DNA of 42,358 bases, from NCBI GenBank assembly GCA_949949005.1, contig CATLHM010000021.1:1-42358 (forward strand), given 5' to 3'. The stretch is from an uncultured Lachnospiraceae bacterium. GTDB taxonomy: Bacteria; Bacillota; Clostridia; Lachnospirales; Lachnospiraceae. The translations under genes were made by a program, and so were the position numbers. Of this stretch, positions 16,578 to 24,738 are shown piece after piece. The notes under the pieces were generated by a model, which saw only the letters and a program-made list of their open reading frames with translations, did no database searches and had not been told where the DNA came from. Every line of letters starts with the position of its first letter. Position 1 is the stretch's first letter.

Positions 16578-16889
16578 GTGTGGAAGGCGCTGCTTATTGT
16601 TTATGTGGCTGTGGCTGTAATATTGGCCATGGCCTTATTATATCTGTTTTGCAGCTCATGGAATGAGTTGAGTGAGGAAGAGAAATACATGGAATACCCG
16701 GAAGGAGCAGGAGAAGGCTTGATCGCCATCTGCTCCTTTTTCGCTATTTCCTTATTGGCGGCGGTGCTGTGGCCGTTTCTCCCCCTGGTGCTGATCGGGG
16801 TGTGGGTATATGGGAAGATAGCGGAGAAATACCCGGATTTGTGCAAAACGGGAGAGGAGGAAGAGGATGAATCTGAAGGAAATTGCTGA
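16578..16889 (+). CDS. Small phage membrane protein in the lysis module
   Basis: A 103-residue protein starting at GTG two bases after the holin stop. Two hydrophobic regions (ALLIVYVAVAVILAMALLYL near the N-terminus; AICSFFAISLLAAVLWPFLP in the middle) surround an acidic loop (SEEEKYMEYPEGAGEG). It overlaps the endolysin gene by 23 bases. It may be a second holin or a holin modulator; the sequence does not decide. Confidence 0.6.
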   Translation: MWKALLIVYVAVAVILAMALLYLFCSSWNELSEEEKYMEYPEGAGEGLIAICSFFAISLLAAVLWPFLPLVLIGVWVYGKIAEKYPDLCKTGEEEEDESEGNC

Positions 16890-18507
16890 GAGGGCGGCTC
16901 CGATCATTTTTTCCCATGAAGGGGGTTATGGATCGGTAAATAAGAACGATAACGGGGCTTTATCGGTTGGGAGAGTCCAGTGGCATGGCAGCAGGGCCCT
17001 GGGCCTTATGAAAGAGATTTGTGAGGCCCTGGGAGCCAAAAAGGGCAAGGAAATATTGGGGGCGGCCCTTTATACGGAAATTACAGCAAAGGGCACCTCA
17101 TGGGGCAGCAGGAAGGCCACAGAGGAAGAGGCGGGCCGGTTATCTGCTGCCCTCAGTACCACGGAAGGGAAGCGGGCCCAGGATGCGCTTGCCTTAAAAG
17201 ATATTACCGGATACTGTACCCATATTAAAAATTTAGGAGTAACAGATCCGGCAGCTATTATTTTCATGGCCGATATTGAGAACCAGGGCGGGGCCGGTGC
17301 CTCTGCCCGGATTATCAAGGCGGCCAGTGGAAAGACGTTGGATGCGCTTTATGCTTCAGCGAAAAGTGACAAAGTTTTCAGTAAGTATATGGCCCGGAGG
17401 GATGCGGTATATGCAGCAGTAAAGGGCTATGAGGAAAGGAGTGATCAGATGGCTGTATTGATTGGCCATGCAAGTATTGACGAAAACGGAACAATTCAGG
17501 GGAAAACACCGGGGGATCAGACCGCAAAAGAGATCTGTATCCGGGAATGGTACAGTAAGCCGTGGAATGTTTACCTGGAATGCCTGGATGATACCCTGGC
17601 AGACAAGGCTGCCGCAATCATGGAGGAGATATGCAAAAATGATAATTATGGCTATTCTCAGCCTAACAGATGGGCGGGATATAATGCGATCATTAACAAT
17701 GGCCGGAAGGTGGCCGGAGGCAAGGGGGATTTTGATTGCAGCTCCCTGGTGCTTGCGTGTTACATATTGGCAGGCCTGAGCATTGCCGCCAGTGGCTACA
17801 CCGGTAATATGAAAAGCATTCTCCTGGCAACCGGCAAATTTAAGGCATACACGGATGCTGCCCACACCGGATCCAGTGCATACGCAAAGAGGGGCGGCAT
17901 TTACCTGAAGGAAAGCTCTCATGTAGTTATGGCATTGAGTAAAGGCTCAAAGGCCTCAGGAACGGCTTCAGGAGCCTCTCAGAGCACAGCAACGGCCTCA
18001 GGTAATAAAAACTATGTAGGCAAGGGAATAGGCAGCGCAACGGCCAAAAGCAATATGAATGTGAGAACCGGCAGCAGTACCGCATCCGGATCCATTGGAG
18101 GAGTGACCAAAGGAGCCTCTGTGGAGGTATTGGAGATCCTGGCCAATGGTTGGTATAAAATTGTATGGCCGGGCGCTTCATGTGGGTATGCCTACACAAG
18201 CAATGCAGGCGGCCAATATTATACCTATGTGGCCAATGGGGCCACGGCGGGCAATGCTTCCCTGAAGCCGGTGGGGGCAAAGAGTTTTGCCAAGGGCATT
18301 GCCGGAGCCTATAAGACCACAACCAACTTGAACATGAGAACCCATCCGGGAGTGCTGAAGAGTGAGAATATTATCACGGAGATCCCAAAAGGGGCAACGG
18401 TGCGGAATTATGGTTACTATACCATGGTGGAAGGTGTGAAATGGCTTTATATTGCCTACAATGGCAAAGAAGGCTTTTCCAGTAGTGAATATTTAAAGAA
18501 ATCATAA
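16867..18507 (+). CDS. Phage endolysin: N-terminal glycosidase-like domain, NlpC/P60-like domain, two SH3 domains
   Basis: A 546-residue modular lysin that cuts host peptidoglycan. Residues about 1-190 resemble a lysozyme/chitosanase-like glycosidase (FSHEGGYGSVNKNDNG, likely catalytic Glu18; GALSVGRVQWHG). Residues about 255-355 look like an NlpC/P60 peptidase with nucleophile Cys near 291 in GDFDCSSLVLACY and His near 351 in ESSHVVMAL. Two bacterial SH3 wall-binding domains follow (about 390-450, with NMNVRTGSSTASG; about 480-546, with NLNMRTHPG), separated by Ser/Thr/Ala/Gly linkers. No signal peptide is seen, consistent with holin-dependent release. Confidence 0.85.
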   Translation: MNLKEIAERAAPIIFSHEGGYGSVNKNDNGALSVGRVQWHGSRALGLMKEICEALGAKKGKEILGAALYTEITAKGTSWGSRKATEEEAGRLSAALSTTEGKRAQDALALKDITGYCTHIKNLGVTDPAAIIFMADIENQGGAGASARIIKAASGKTLDALYASAKSDKVFSKYMARRDAVYAAVKGYEERSDQMAVLIGHASIDENGTIQGKTPGDQTAKEICIREWYSKPWNVYLECLDDTLADKAAAIMEEICKNDNYGYSQPNRWAGYNAIINNGRKVAGGKGDFDCSSLVLACYILAGLSIAASGYTGNMKSILLATGKFKAYTDAAHTGSSAYAKRGGIYLKESSHVVMALSKGSKASGTASGASQSTATASGNKNYVGKGIGSATAKSNMNVRTGSSTASGSIGGVTKGASVEVLEILANGWYKIVWPGASCGYAYTSNAGGQYYTYVANGATAGNASLKPVGAKSFAKGIAGAYKTTTNLNMRTHPGVLKSENIITEIPKGATVRNYGYYTMVEGVKWLYIAYNGKEGFSSSEYLKKS

Positions 18508-18520
18508 GGAGGGAAACACA

Positions 18521-18769
18521 ATGGCAGAAACAAAAAGCACGAAGGAGGCCCAGATCCGGGTGATTGCGGGCACGTTTCCGGCAGCATGTGGAGATTATGC
18601 AAAAAAGCTGAAGGAGCGCCTGGAAGCGGCAGAAATGAAGGATTTTAAGGTGGAACCGGCCAAGGATATGCCCGGTTATATCATGGTATCTGCTGAGCGT
18701 GGCAGCAGGGAAGAGGCAAAGCAGCTCATTGAGCAGGCGGCGGCCAAAAAGATCCGGCTGTCAATGTAA
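18521..18769 (+). CDS. Small SPOR-like protein at the prophage end
   Basis: An 82-residue protein with an AAGGAGGGA binding site. The pattern IRVIAGTFPAACGDYAKKLK ... GYIMVSAERGSREEAKQLIE resembles the beta-alpha-beta layout of SPOR domains that bind denuded glycan strands. There is no signal peptide. It follows the endolysin by 13 bases and is the last prophage gene before the terminator. It may help cell-wall targeting; this is inference from a weak resemblance. Confidence 0.6.
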   Translation: MAETKSTKEAQIRVIAGTFPAACGDYAKKLKERLEAAEMKDFKVEPAKDMPGYIMVSAERGSREEAKQLIEQAAAKKIRLSM

Positions 18770-18775
18770 AGGGAA

Positions 18776-18815
18776 AGAGGAGAGCCTGCCCGGCTCTCCT
18801 CTGTTTTCTCTTTTT
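18776..18815 (+). terminator. Intrinsic terminator of the prophage late operon
   Basis: A perfect 11-bp stem (AGAGGAGAGCC, 18776-18786, with GGCTCTCCTCT, 18792-18802) and 5-base loop, followed by the T-rich tract TTTTCTCTTTTT. It lies 6 bases after the last phage gene and ends the phage late transcript just before the host gene. Confidence 0.9.
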
Positions 18816-18840
18816 CATTCTGAGGGGTGACAGAATCATC
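18804..18840 (+). other. Right prophage-host junction (attR region)
   Basis: Upstream is the phage terminator; downstream the frame reads straight into CpaF (LRGDRIIVGEVRG, from about 18820). The crossover core must lie in this short stretch, probably within 18816-18840. The core cannot be fixed without the left junction, which is outside the window. Confidence 0.65.
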
Positions 18841-19233
18841 GTGGGGGAAGTGCGCGGGAAGGAAGCAGTTGATATGCTCCAAAGTGTTAATGTGGGACAC
18901 AGCGCCATGACAACGGTGCATGCAAACAGTGTGCGGGATGTGGTCAGCCGTCTGGAAACCATGGTACTCATGGGAATGGAGATGCCCCTTTCCGCCATAA
19001 GAAAACAGATTGCCTCCGGATTTGGATTGATGGTTCATTTGGGGCGGCTTAAGGACGGCAGCAGGCGGATCATGGAGATTGCGGAGCCTGTGGGATTTGC
19101 GGAGGGAGAAGTTGTAATGCGGACCATCTACCGGTTTGAACGACTGGGGATATCGGAAGACGGGAAAGTAAAGGGAGAGCTGAGAAAGGTAGGAAAGACC
19201 GGAAATGAGGAAAAGCATTGGCCGTCAGGATAA
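18817..19233 (+). pseudogene. cpaF: 3' part of cpaF/tadA pilus ATPase, split by the prophage
   Basis: About 138 residues from the C-terminal ATPase domain of the type II/IV secretion family. It starts in the Walker B region (DRIIVGEVRGKEAVDMLQ) and runs through GHSAMTTVHANSVRDVVSRL and MEMPLSAIRKQIASGFGLMV, all classic CpaF motifs. The P-loop and N-terminal domain are missing and should lie on the far side of the prophage. The frame is open from the junction, so excision could restore the gene. It may be read from an internal GTG (18841), but that piece alone cannot bind ATP. Its stop overlaps tadB. Confidence 0.88.
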
Positions 19234-19972
19234 ACAAAAAAATGATTTATTCCCTCTCACGGTTGCGGAGAGAAGGCTTATGGTAATAAAGAGCATACTG
19301 GTAGTAGTGCTCCTGGATTATTTTTTCTATCAATCTCTCTGGGTGCTGTTTCCGCTGTCGGTGGTCGGGCTTTTCTATTACCGTATGGAAGAAAAGGGGC
19401 TTTCTAAAAAGAAAAAGGAACAGGCGCGGGAGCAGTTTAAAGAATTGCTACTGCTGGTGTCTGCCGGACAAAAAGCCGGATTTTCGGCAGAAAACGCCTT
19501 TTTGTCAAGCTATGGGGATATGAAAGCGCTCTATGGCAGGGAAAGCAGCGTCTGCCGGATGATCCATATACTGAAGTCCGGCAGAGAAAATAATATTCCT
19601 TTTCCCCAATTGTGGAAGCAGATCGGGAACCAGTCGGGAATTGCAGAGATACGTGAGTTTGCCCAGATCTATGAGATATCTCATGAGAGCAGCGGTAACA
19701 TGGCGTCAGTAATGGAAAAAACAGCGGATATTATTATTCATAAGATTGAAACAGAGAAGGAAATCGTCGTACTGCTCAGCGCCCGGAGGCTGGAACAGAA
19801 GATCATGAATGTGATGCCATTTCTCATCATGTTCTATATCGGCCTTACGTCGCCCGGATATTTTGAAGGATTATACCGCAGCTTTGGGGGAGCGTTGATT
19901 ATGAGCGCGTGTCTTTTGGTCTACCTGTGGGCGTATGCAATGTCGGAAAAGATAGTTTCTATAGAAATCTAG
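19205..19972 (+). CDS. tadB: Tad pilus inner-membrane platform protein TadB-like
   Basis: A 255-residue protein overlapping the cpaF end by 29 bases. Hydrophobic segments at about 27-55 and near the C-terminus (PFLIMFYIGLTSPGYFEG; ALIMSACLLVYLWAYAM) surround a cytoplasmic T2SF domain with FKELLLLVSAGQKAGFSAEN and IREFAQIYEISHESSGNMAS. TadB and TadC form the membrane platform on which CpaF acts to push the Flp pilus out. It follows cpaF as in other Tad operons. Slightly shorter than typical TadB. Confidence 0.82.
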   Translation: MRKSIGRQDKQKNDLFPLTVAERRLMVIKSILVVVLLDYFFYQSLWVLFPLSVVGLFYYRMEEKGLSKKKKEQAREQFKELLLLVSAGQKAGFSAENAFLSSYGDMKALYGRESSVCRMIHILKSGRENNIPFPQLWKQIGNQSGIAEIREFAQIYEISHESSGNMASVMEKTADIIIHKIETEKEIVVLLSARRLEQKIMNVMPFLIMFYIGLTSPGYFEGLYRSFGGALIMSACLLVYLWAYAMSEKIVSIEI

Positions 19973-20016
19973 GAAGCGGCTGTGAGCGAAAGGGTTTGGA
20001 GAGACAGGAGGTACTT

Positions 20017-21387
20017 ATGAAAAATCCCTTATTTTCTTTGGCAGAAAAGCTTTATAAAAAGCTTTGGGTGCTGACGGGCAAAAAGAGAAATCCTGAAATT
20101 GGCAGAGCTTTGTCACAGCTTTATCCCGCAGAGAATACAGAAAAAGTTTATGACCGCTTTCAGATCAAGAGACTGACTTTGGCGCTTACAGTTTTTTGTG
20201 TTGGGATAGTGTCTGCCGCTGTTCTTCCCCTGTGCAGCCGGGGAGAAGGACGGCTGGCAGAAGGGGTGCGTCTGATCAGAAATGAATGGGATGCAGGGGA
20301 TTACAGAGTCAGGCTTCGGGCAGAAGCGGAGGAGTGGAGCAGGGAACTCTCATTTTTGGTGAAAGAAAGAGAATTATCGGAAAAAGAAAGGAGTAGCCTG
20401 ATTGCAGAGCTCACAGAGGCCCTTCCGGACTTGATCAAAGGCAGTAACCCGGACTTGTCTGCCGTGACCCAGGATTTAGACTTGATGACCGCCGTGGAGG
20501 GATATCCCTTTCGCCTTGTATGGAGCAGTGAAGACAGCAAAAGAATAAGCAGAGGAGGGGAGGTGGACAGGACAGGGCTTAGAGAAGCGGGGGAATGGGT
20601 CAGGCTGTCTGTGAGAATTTCTTACGGACAGGAAAATGCCAATTACTTTTATGATATCTTCCTTCTCCCGGAGCAGCTCAGCGTGGAAGAGAGATTCTTT
20701 GGGGAGCTGGGGGAGGCGTTAAAGGAGGCCGATACGGAGCAGAAAAATGAAAAGGAGCTGTTGCTTCCCAATTACCTACGGGGAAAAGAAATCAAATGGG
20801 AGGAAAGAGATGATGTAAGCGGACAGGCCGTATGGATCATCCTGCTTCTGACGCCGCTATGCGCTATGGCGCTCTGTAAGGGGATGGAAAATGATCTGGA
20901 GAGAAGCTGTAAAAAGCGAAACCGGCAGTTGCTTTTGGATTATCCGGAATTTGTCAGCAAGCTAAGGCTCTATTTATCTGCGGGACTGACAATAAAAAAT
21001 GCTCTGTTTCGTATGGCGTCGGATTATTTCGATGATCAGGCCAAGGGAAAGGAGCGCTACCTGTATAAGGAAATCAAACTGGCCTGCCATCAATTGGAAA
21101 ACGGTGTGGCCCAGGAACAGGTCTATCAGGATTTTGGCAGACGGTGTGGAGAAATGCGATACCGGAGACTGAGTTTTTTACTTTCCGTACATTTGAAACA
21201 GGGAAATCAGCAGCTTCTTGTCCTTCTCTCACAGGAAGCGGACAGCGCCCAGGAGGACAGAAGGAGCATGGCAAGGAAAGCCGGGGAAGAGGCAGGGACG
21301 AAGTTGCTTCTGCCCATGATGTTGATGATGGTGGTAGTTATGTTTTTGGTGTTGCTGCCTGCTTATATGGGATTTGGCAGCATCTAA
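20017..21387 (+). CDS. tadC: Tad pilus platform protein TadC-like (T2SF domain) with long extracytoplasmic insert
   Basis: The start at 20017 follows AGGAGG by 5 bases; upstream in-frame ATGs lack a site. The 456-residue product has a membrane helix near 55-75 (LTLALTVFCVGIVSAAVLPL), a long charged region (about 80-265), a second helix (AVWIILLLTPLCAMALCKGM), then the T2SF domain (YPEFVSKLRLYLSAGLTIKN, YRRLSFLLSVHLKQGNQQLL) and C-terminal helix (LMMVVVMFLVLLPAYMGFG). Long for TadC because of the insert, as often seen in clostridial versions. Confidence 0.78.
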   Translation: MKNPLFSLAEKLYKKLWVLTGKKRNPEIGRALSQLYPAENTEKVYDRFQIKRLTLALTVFCVGIVSAAVLPLCSRGEGRLAEGVRLIRNEWDAGDYRVRLRAEAEEWSRELSFLVKERELSEKERSSLIAELTEALPDLIKGSNPDLSAVTQDLDLMTAVEGYPFRLVWSSEDSKRISRGGEVDRTGLREAGEWVRLSVRISYGQENANYFYDIFLLPEQLSVEERFFGELGEALKEADTEQKNEKELLLPNYLRGKEIKWEERDDVSGQAVWIILLLTPLCAMALCKGMENDLERSCKKRNRQLLLDYPEFVSKLRLYLSAGLTIKNALFRMASDYFDDQAKGKERYLYKEIKLACHQLENGVAQEQVYQDFGRRCGEMRYRRLSFLLSVHLKQGNQQLLVLLSQEADSAQEDRRSMARKAGEEAGTKLLLPMMLMMVVVMFLVLLPAYMGFGSI

Positions 21388-21431
21388 TATGTGAAAAATG
21401 GTATGAAAGAATACCGGAATGGAGAAAAAGG

Positions 21432-21608
21432 ATGAAAAAAGATAGTAAAAAATTAAGAAAAAACAATTTGGGAATGGGAACCGTGGAAATGATTCTGATC
21501 ATAGTGGTGCTGATTGGGCTGGTGCTGATCTTTAAGACCCAGATTCAGGAATTGGCAGGGACAATTTTTGAAAAGATTTCTGCGGACAGCGCCGCAATTC
21601 TGGCCTGA
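21432..21608 (+). CDS. Flp-type pilin (Flp1-like)
   Basis: A 58-residue prepilin. A basic leader (MKKDSKKLRKNNLG) is followed by MGTVEMILIIVVLIGLVLIF: the Gly before the hydrophobic helix and Glu at position +5 are the marks for cleavage by an A24 prepilin peptidase, which is encoded at 23904. The mature protein would be about 44 residues, typical of Flp pilins. AAAAAGG precedes the ATG, and the stop overlaps the next start (TGATG). Confidence 0.85.
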   Translation: MKKDSKKLRKNNLGMGTVEMILIIVVLIGLVLIFKTQIQELAGTIFEKISADSAAILA

Positions 21609-22996
21609 TGAAGGGGTATTTAACCGTGTTTCTTGCCTTATCCCTCTCTTTCATGACAGGGTTCATTCTGCTGCTCACGGGCAGCGCGGTGAAAAAGGCG
21701 GGAAAAGTGCGGCTGGAATGTGCTGTCGATACAGGAATGAATGCGGTATTGTCAGAATTTCACAGAGAGCTTTTGGAGAGATACGGACTGATCTATATAG
21801 ACGCTTCCTATTTAGGCAACGAGCCGTCAATCGCCAACGTGGAGAACAGGCTGAAATATTATGTGGAAGAAAATACATCTGAGCTTCTGGGGCATGAAAA
21901 TGCCCCCTGGGGAGCTTTGGCAATTGAGGAGACGCCTGTTTTATCCTTTGAGACGGCGGCAGCGGATATGGGTGCATCTATGAGAAACCAGGCTGTCTGC
22001 TATGCGGAGGATTGCGGCCTTTCGGGAAGCGAGAGGGAGGTTTTGGGACAGATGGATGAAATAAGGGCGTTGGATGGGGCGAATCCCATGGAATACTGGA
22101 TCGGGATCATGGAACAGCTTGCCGGAATGGAATTGCCCGTCATACAAAATGAAGAGGGGGAGTGGGAGGAAGTGCCGCTCTCCAATCCGGCAGATTGGGT
22201 GTTTGGTCTTGTGGGGAGTGATATTCTCTATTTGGCAAAAGTGGACGCCCAATATATCAGCCCGGCAAAGATTGAGTTGCGCAGATACATTTCGCACAGG
22301 CAGAGGGAGAATCTTGGGGGCGATGGGAGAGAGTACAGAGACGACAGGGAACTATTTCTCTCGTATTTGTTTGATAAAATGGGATATTTTGGAAAAACAA
22401 GGGAAGATTCGCTGCTTTCCTGCCAGTTGGAATATCTTGCTCACGGAAAGGACTCGGATTTAGAAAATATGAGAAGCACGGCGGAAAGGCTTTTGAAATG
22501 GCGTTTCGCGGACAATGCCTCGAGGGCCCTGGCAGACGGGGACTTGAGAGCCCAGGCGCTGGCGGCGGCGGAAGAGCTTCTGGCAGTTATATTGAAGGCA
22601 GAATTTAAACAGCCTGTGGCGGAAAGCATTCTGTATGCCTGCGCGTTTCTTGAAAGTATCGGAGACGTAAGGTCAATCTATGAGGGGGGAGCCGTTCCCC
22701 TGAGAAAATCTGGCCACCATATGTCCGTGTCACATGTATTAAACGGAAGCTTCTATCGAAGTGGGGGCGGGGGAGGGTTGACCTATGGGCAGTATCTTGC
22801 CGGAATGATTCTGTTGTTGGATGAGGAAGGGTTGAATCTTCGGGCAATGGATATTATGGAAATGGATATCCGGTTTGGGGATGGAAATGAAAATTTTCGT
22901 ATGGACTGGTGCATCGAAAGGCTTCAAGTCCAGGTAAAGGCCAGGGGAAATGGCTGGGACAGTTATACTTTGAGGCGAAAGTATGGATATTTTTGA
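21608..22996 (+). CDS. Tad-locus secreted/membrane-anchored protein (DUF5702-like)
   Basis: A 462-residue protein with an N-terminal hydrophobic helix (YLTVFLALSLSFMTGFILLL) followed by GSAVKKAGKVRLECAVDTGM and ELLERYGLIYIDASYLG, the signature opening of DUF5702 proteins found in clostridial Tad loci. The rest is helical, acidic and extracytoplasmic in prediction. It starts at the pilin stop, so it is co-translated. The family is thought to be a minor pseudopilin or assembly factor; its biochemical role is not known. Confidence 0.75.
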   Translation: MKGYLTVFLALSLSFMTGFILLLTGSAVKKAGKVRLECAVDTGMNAVLSEFHRELLERYGLIYIDASYLGNEPSIANVENRLKYYVEENTSELLGHENAPWGALAIEETPVLSFETAAADMGASMRNQAVCYAEDCGLSGSEREVLGQMDEIRALDGANPMEYWIGIMEQLAGMELPVIQNEEGEWEEVPLSNPADWVFGLVGSDILYLAKVDAQYISPAKIELRRYISHRQRENLGGDGREYRDDRELFLSYLFDKMGYFGKTREDSLLSCQLEYLAHGKDSDLENMRSTAERLLKWRFADNASRALADGDLRAQALAAAEELLAVILKAEFKQPVAESILYACAFLESIGDVRSIYEGGAVPLRKSGHHMSVSHVLNGSFYRSGGGGGLTYGQYLAGMILLLDEEGLNLRAMDIMEMDIRFGDGNENFRMDWCIERLQVQVKARGNGWDSYTLRRKYGYF

Positions 22997-23037
22997 ATTC
23001 AGGGGCTGCGGGAGAGAGAAAAGGCGCTCTCTTATCA

Positions 23038-23883
23038 ATGGAGGAACAAAGTATGATTAAAATCCCTTCTCTCAAGGAAGTAAAGGCCAGAATAATATCG
23101 TTTTGTAAGAGAGCGCTTTTTCTCTCTTCCGCAAAACCGAAGGGAAGCATGGCCCTGGAGGGGAGTTTGGCGCTGCCGATTTTTCTGTTTTTTATGATGA
23201 CGGTACTGCTTAGCCTGGAGGCTGTGCGTTTTCAGTCCAATATGCAGGAGGCGTTGCACCAGGCCGGAAACCAGCGGGCCGTTTCGGAGTATCAGGTGCG
23301 ATATTTGGGCGAAGAGAGATCTGACGTTTACGGACAAGTTTATGAATATCTGGACAGCCAGCTCTTCCCTTATCTTTGTGTGGCGGAGGGGGAGAGGGGA
23401 ATTACCCTGGAGGATCTGTCCCAGTCGGAGGAAGGAGGCCGCATTGAGATTACGGCGGAATATGGGATGAAACCCTTTATCGGGTGGCTTCCCATTGGCC
23501 GGATCAGGATAAAGGATCGGTTCGTAAGCCATTCCTGGATTGGATATAGTAAGGCGGATAACCAACACGAGAAGGAAGAGGATACCTATGTTTATGTGAC
23601 CAGAACTGGAACAAAATATCATTTGGCCCACGATTGTATCTATCTCAGGGTAGGGTTACAGGCGGTGAGCTATGAACGCATTCCTTCTCTGCGGAATGAG
23701 TCGGGAGGAAGATATCATGCCTGCCAGCGGTGCAGGCCGGTAAAAGGAGGAATGGTCTATATTACAGGAAATGGAAACAGTTTTCATGGGAGGGCAGACT
23801 GCTCTGCCCTTAAAAGAACGGTCTATATGATTCCTTTAAAGGAGGCGGGGGGATATGGGGCCTGTAGTAAATGTGCGGGATAA
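23038..23883 (+). CDS. TadE-like pseudopilin with tandem C-terminal Cys/His modules
   Basis: The start at 23038 gives 281 residues; ATG 23053 is an alternative. A TadE-like helix (GSMALEGSLALPIFLFFMMT) is followed by a beta-rich region and then two related modules: YVTRTGTKYHLAHDCIYL ... YHACQRC, and YITGNGNSFHGRADCSAL ... YGACSKC. Each has the order TG-xx-[YF]H-xxx-[DA][C]...CxxC, which suggests metal binding or disulfides outside the membrane. The protein is a minor pilin-type component of the Tad machine; the added modules may help adhesion or anchoring (inference). Confidence 0.72.
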   Translation: MEEQSMIKIPSLKEVKARIISFCKRALFLSSAKPKGSMALEGSLALPIFLFFMMTVLLSLEAVRFQSNMQEALHQAGNQRAVSEYQVRYLGEERSDVYGQVYEYLDSQLFPYLCVAEGERGITLEDLSQSEEGGRIEITAEYGMKPFIGWLPIGRIRIKDRFVSHSWIGYSKADNQHEKEEDTYVYVTRTGTKYHLAHDCIYLRVGLQAVSYERIPSLRNESGGRYHACQRCRPVKGGMVYITGNGNSFHGRADCSALKRTVYMIPLKEAGGYGACSKCAG

Positions 23884-23903
23884 GAGGAAAGGAAACGATC
23901 AAA

Positions 23904-24314
23904 ATGATGGTTTATTGTATCAGTCTTTTCTTTCTTGCCTTATTGGCAGCGGAGGATATCAGAGAAAAGAGAGTATCCATTTATAAAATAGTTCTTTTTG
24001 CAGGGACAGCAATCGGGTATCTGGTATCTTCACGACAATTTGACTGGGGAGAGATAACAGTCGCATTGCTGCCGGGATTTGCCTTGCTTCTTCTCGCGTT
24101 TCTTACCCGGGAAGGGATCGGGTATGGAGACGGGGCGGCTGTGGCGGCGCTGGGATTATGGACAGGAGGATATTTTGCCATGATGGCAACAGCGGTGGGG
24201 ATTACGCTTGCGGGATTTTACGGAGTTTTTTGCCTGATTAAGAAAAAGAAGGAATTTATTCCGTTTATGCCCTTTTTGCTTGTGGGAATGGAGGTTGTGC
24301 TTTTTTATGCGTAG
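23904..24314 (+). CDS. Prepilin peptidase, A24 family (TadV/CpaA-like)
   Basis: A 136-residue membrane aspartyl protease. The first catalytic Asp lies in LLAAEDIREKRVSIYK and the second in the GxGD-like motif GIGYGDGAAVAALG. Four to five hydrophobic segments cover most of the chain. It processes the Flp pilin and the TadE-like pseudopilins of this locus. Its size matches the short TadV type that lacks the methyltransferase half. Starts at 23871 and 23907 are possible; 23904 has GGAAACG upstream. Confidence 0.85.
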   Translation: MMVYCISLFFLALLAAEDIREKRVSIYKIVLFAGTAIGYLVSSRQFDWGEITVALLPGFALLLLAFLTREGIGYGDGAAVAALGLWTGGYFAMMATAVGITLAGFYGVFCLIKKKKEFIPFMPFLLVGMEVVLFYA

Positions 24315-24738
24315 GAAATGGAATGGATATTTTACGGTGGAGGCTTCGCTTATCATGCCAATAGTGCTGTTTTTGTACCTGCTGATCATCCTTGCATCCT
24401 TGTTTCTGTATTGCAGATGCGCTATTTCACAGGATAATTTTCTCCTTGGAATGCGGGCAGGAACCTTTACCTGGGGGGAAGATCATTATGGAGAAGTGAT
24501 TTATGGGGAAACCGAAAAAGAGGGATGGGAGGCGGAAGCATACGTGCTGGATAGACTCTATTATAAAAGAAGGTTTTATCCTTTTTTCCCATCAAAAGAA
24601 GGGGAATGCAGGATCAGCGGAGAAACAGTTGTGGTGCAGACAAGGCAAAAGGCCTTAAACGGCAATATAACCAAAAATATACAAAGATTAAATCCGGTGG
24701 AGATCATGAGAAGAGGAAGGAGAGAGCAGAATGCTTGA
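24307..24738 (+). CDS. TadE-like pseudopilin
   Basis: A 143-residue protein overlapping the peptidase by 8 bases. Residues NGYFTVEASLIMPIVLFLYL are a type IV-pilin-like segment with Gly before and Glu inside the hydrophobic helix (TVEAS), as in TadE pseudopilins. The C-terminal part is basic (RRGRREQNA) and ends overlapping the next gene. It is probably processed by the adjacent peptidase. Confidence 0.8.
   Translation: MRRKWNGYFTVEASLIMPIVLFLYLLIILASLFLYCRCAISQDNFLLGMRAGTFTWGEDHYGEVIYGETEKEGWEAEAYVLDRLYYKRRFYPFFPSKEGECRISGETVVVQTRQKALNGNITKNIQRLNPVEIMRRGRREQNA

Noticed and set aside
18776..18840. tRNA gene as the prophage attachment site
   Set aside because: No tRNA-like cloverleaf is visible; the host sequence is clearly cpaF coding.
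19909..20016. An earlier start for tadC at 19909
   Set aside because: It would overlap tadB by 64 bases without a binding site, while AGGAGG stands 5 bases before ATG 20017.
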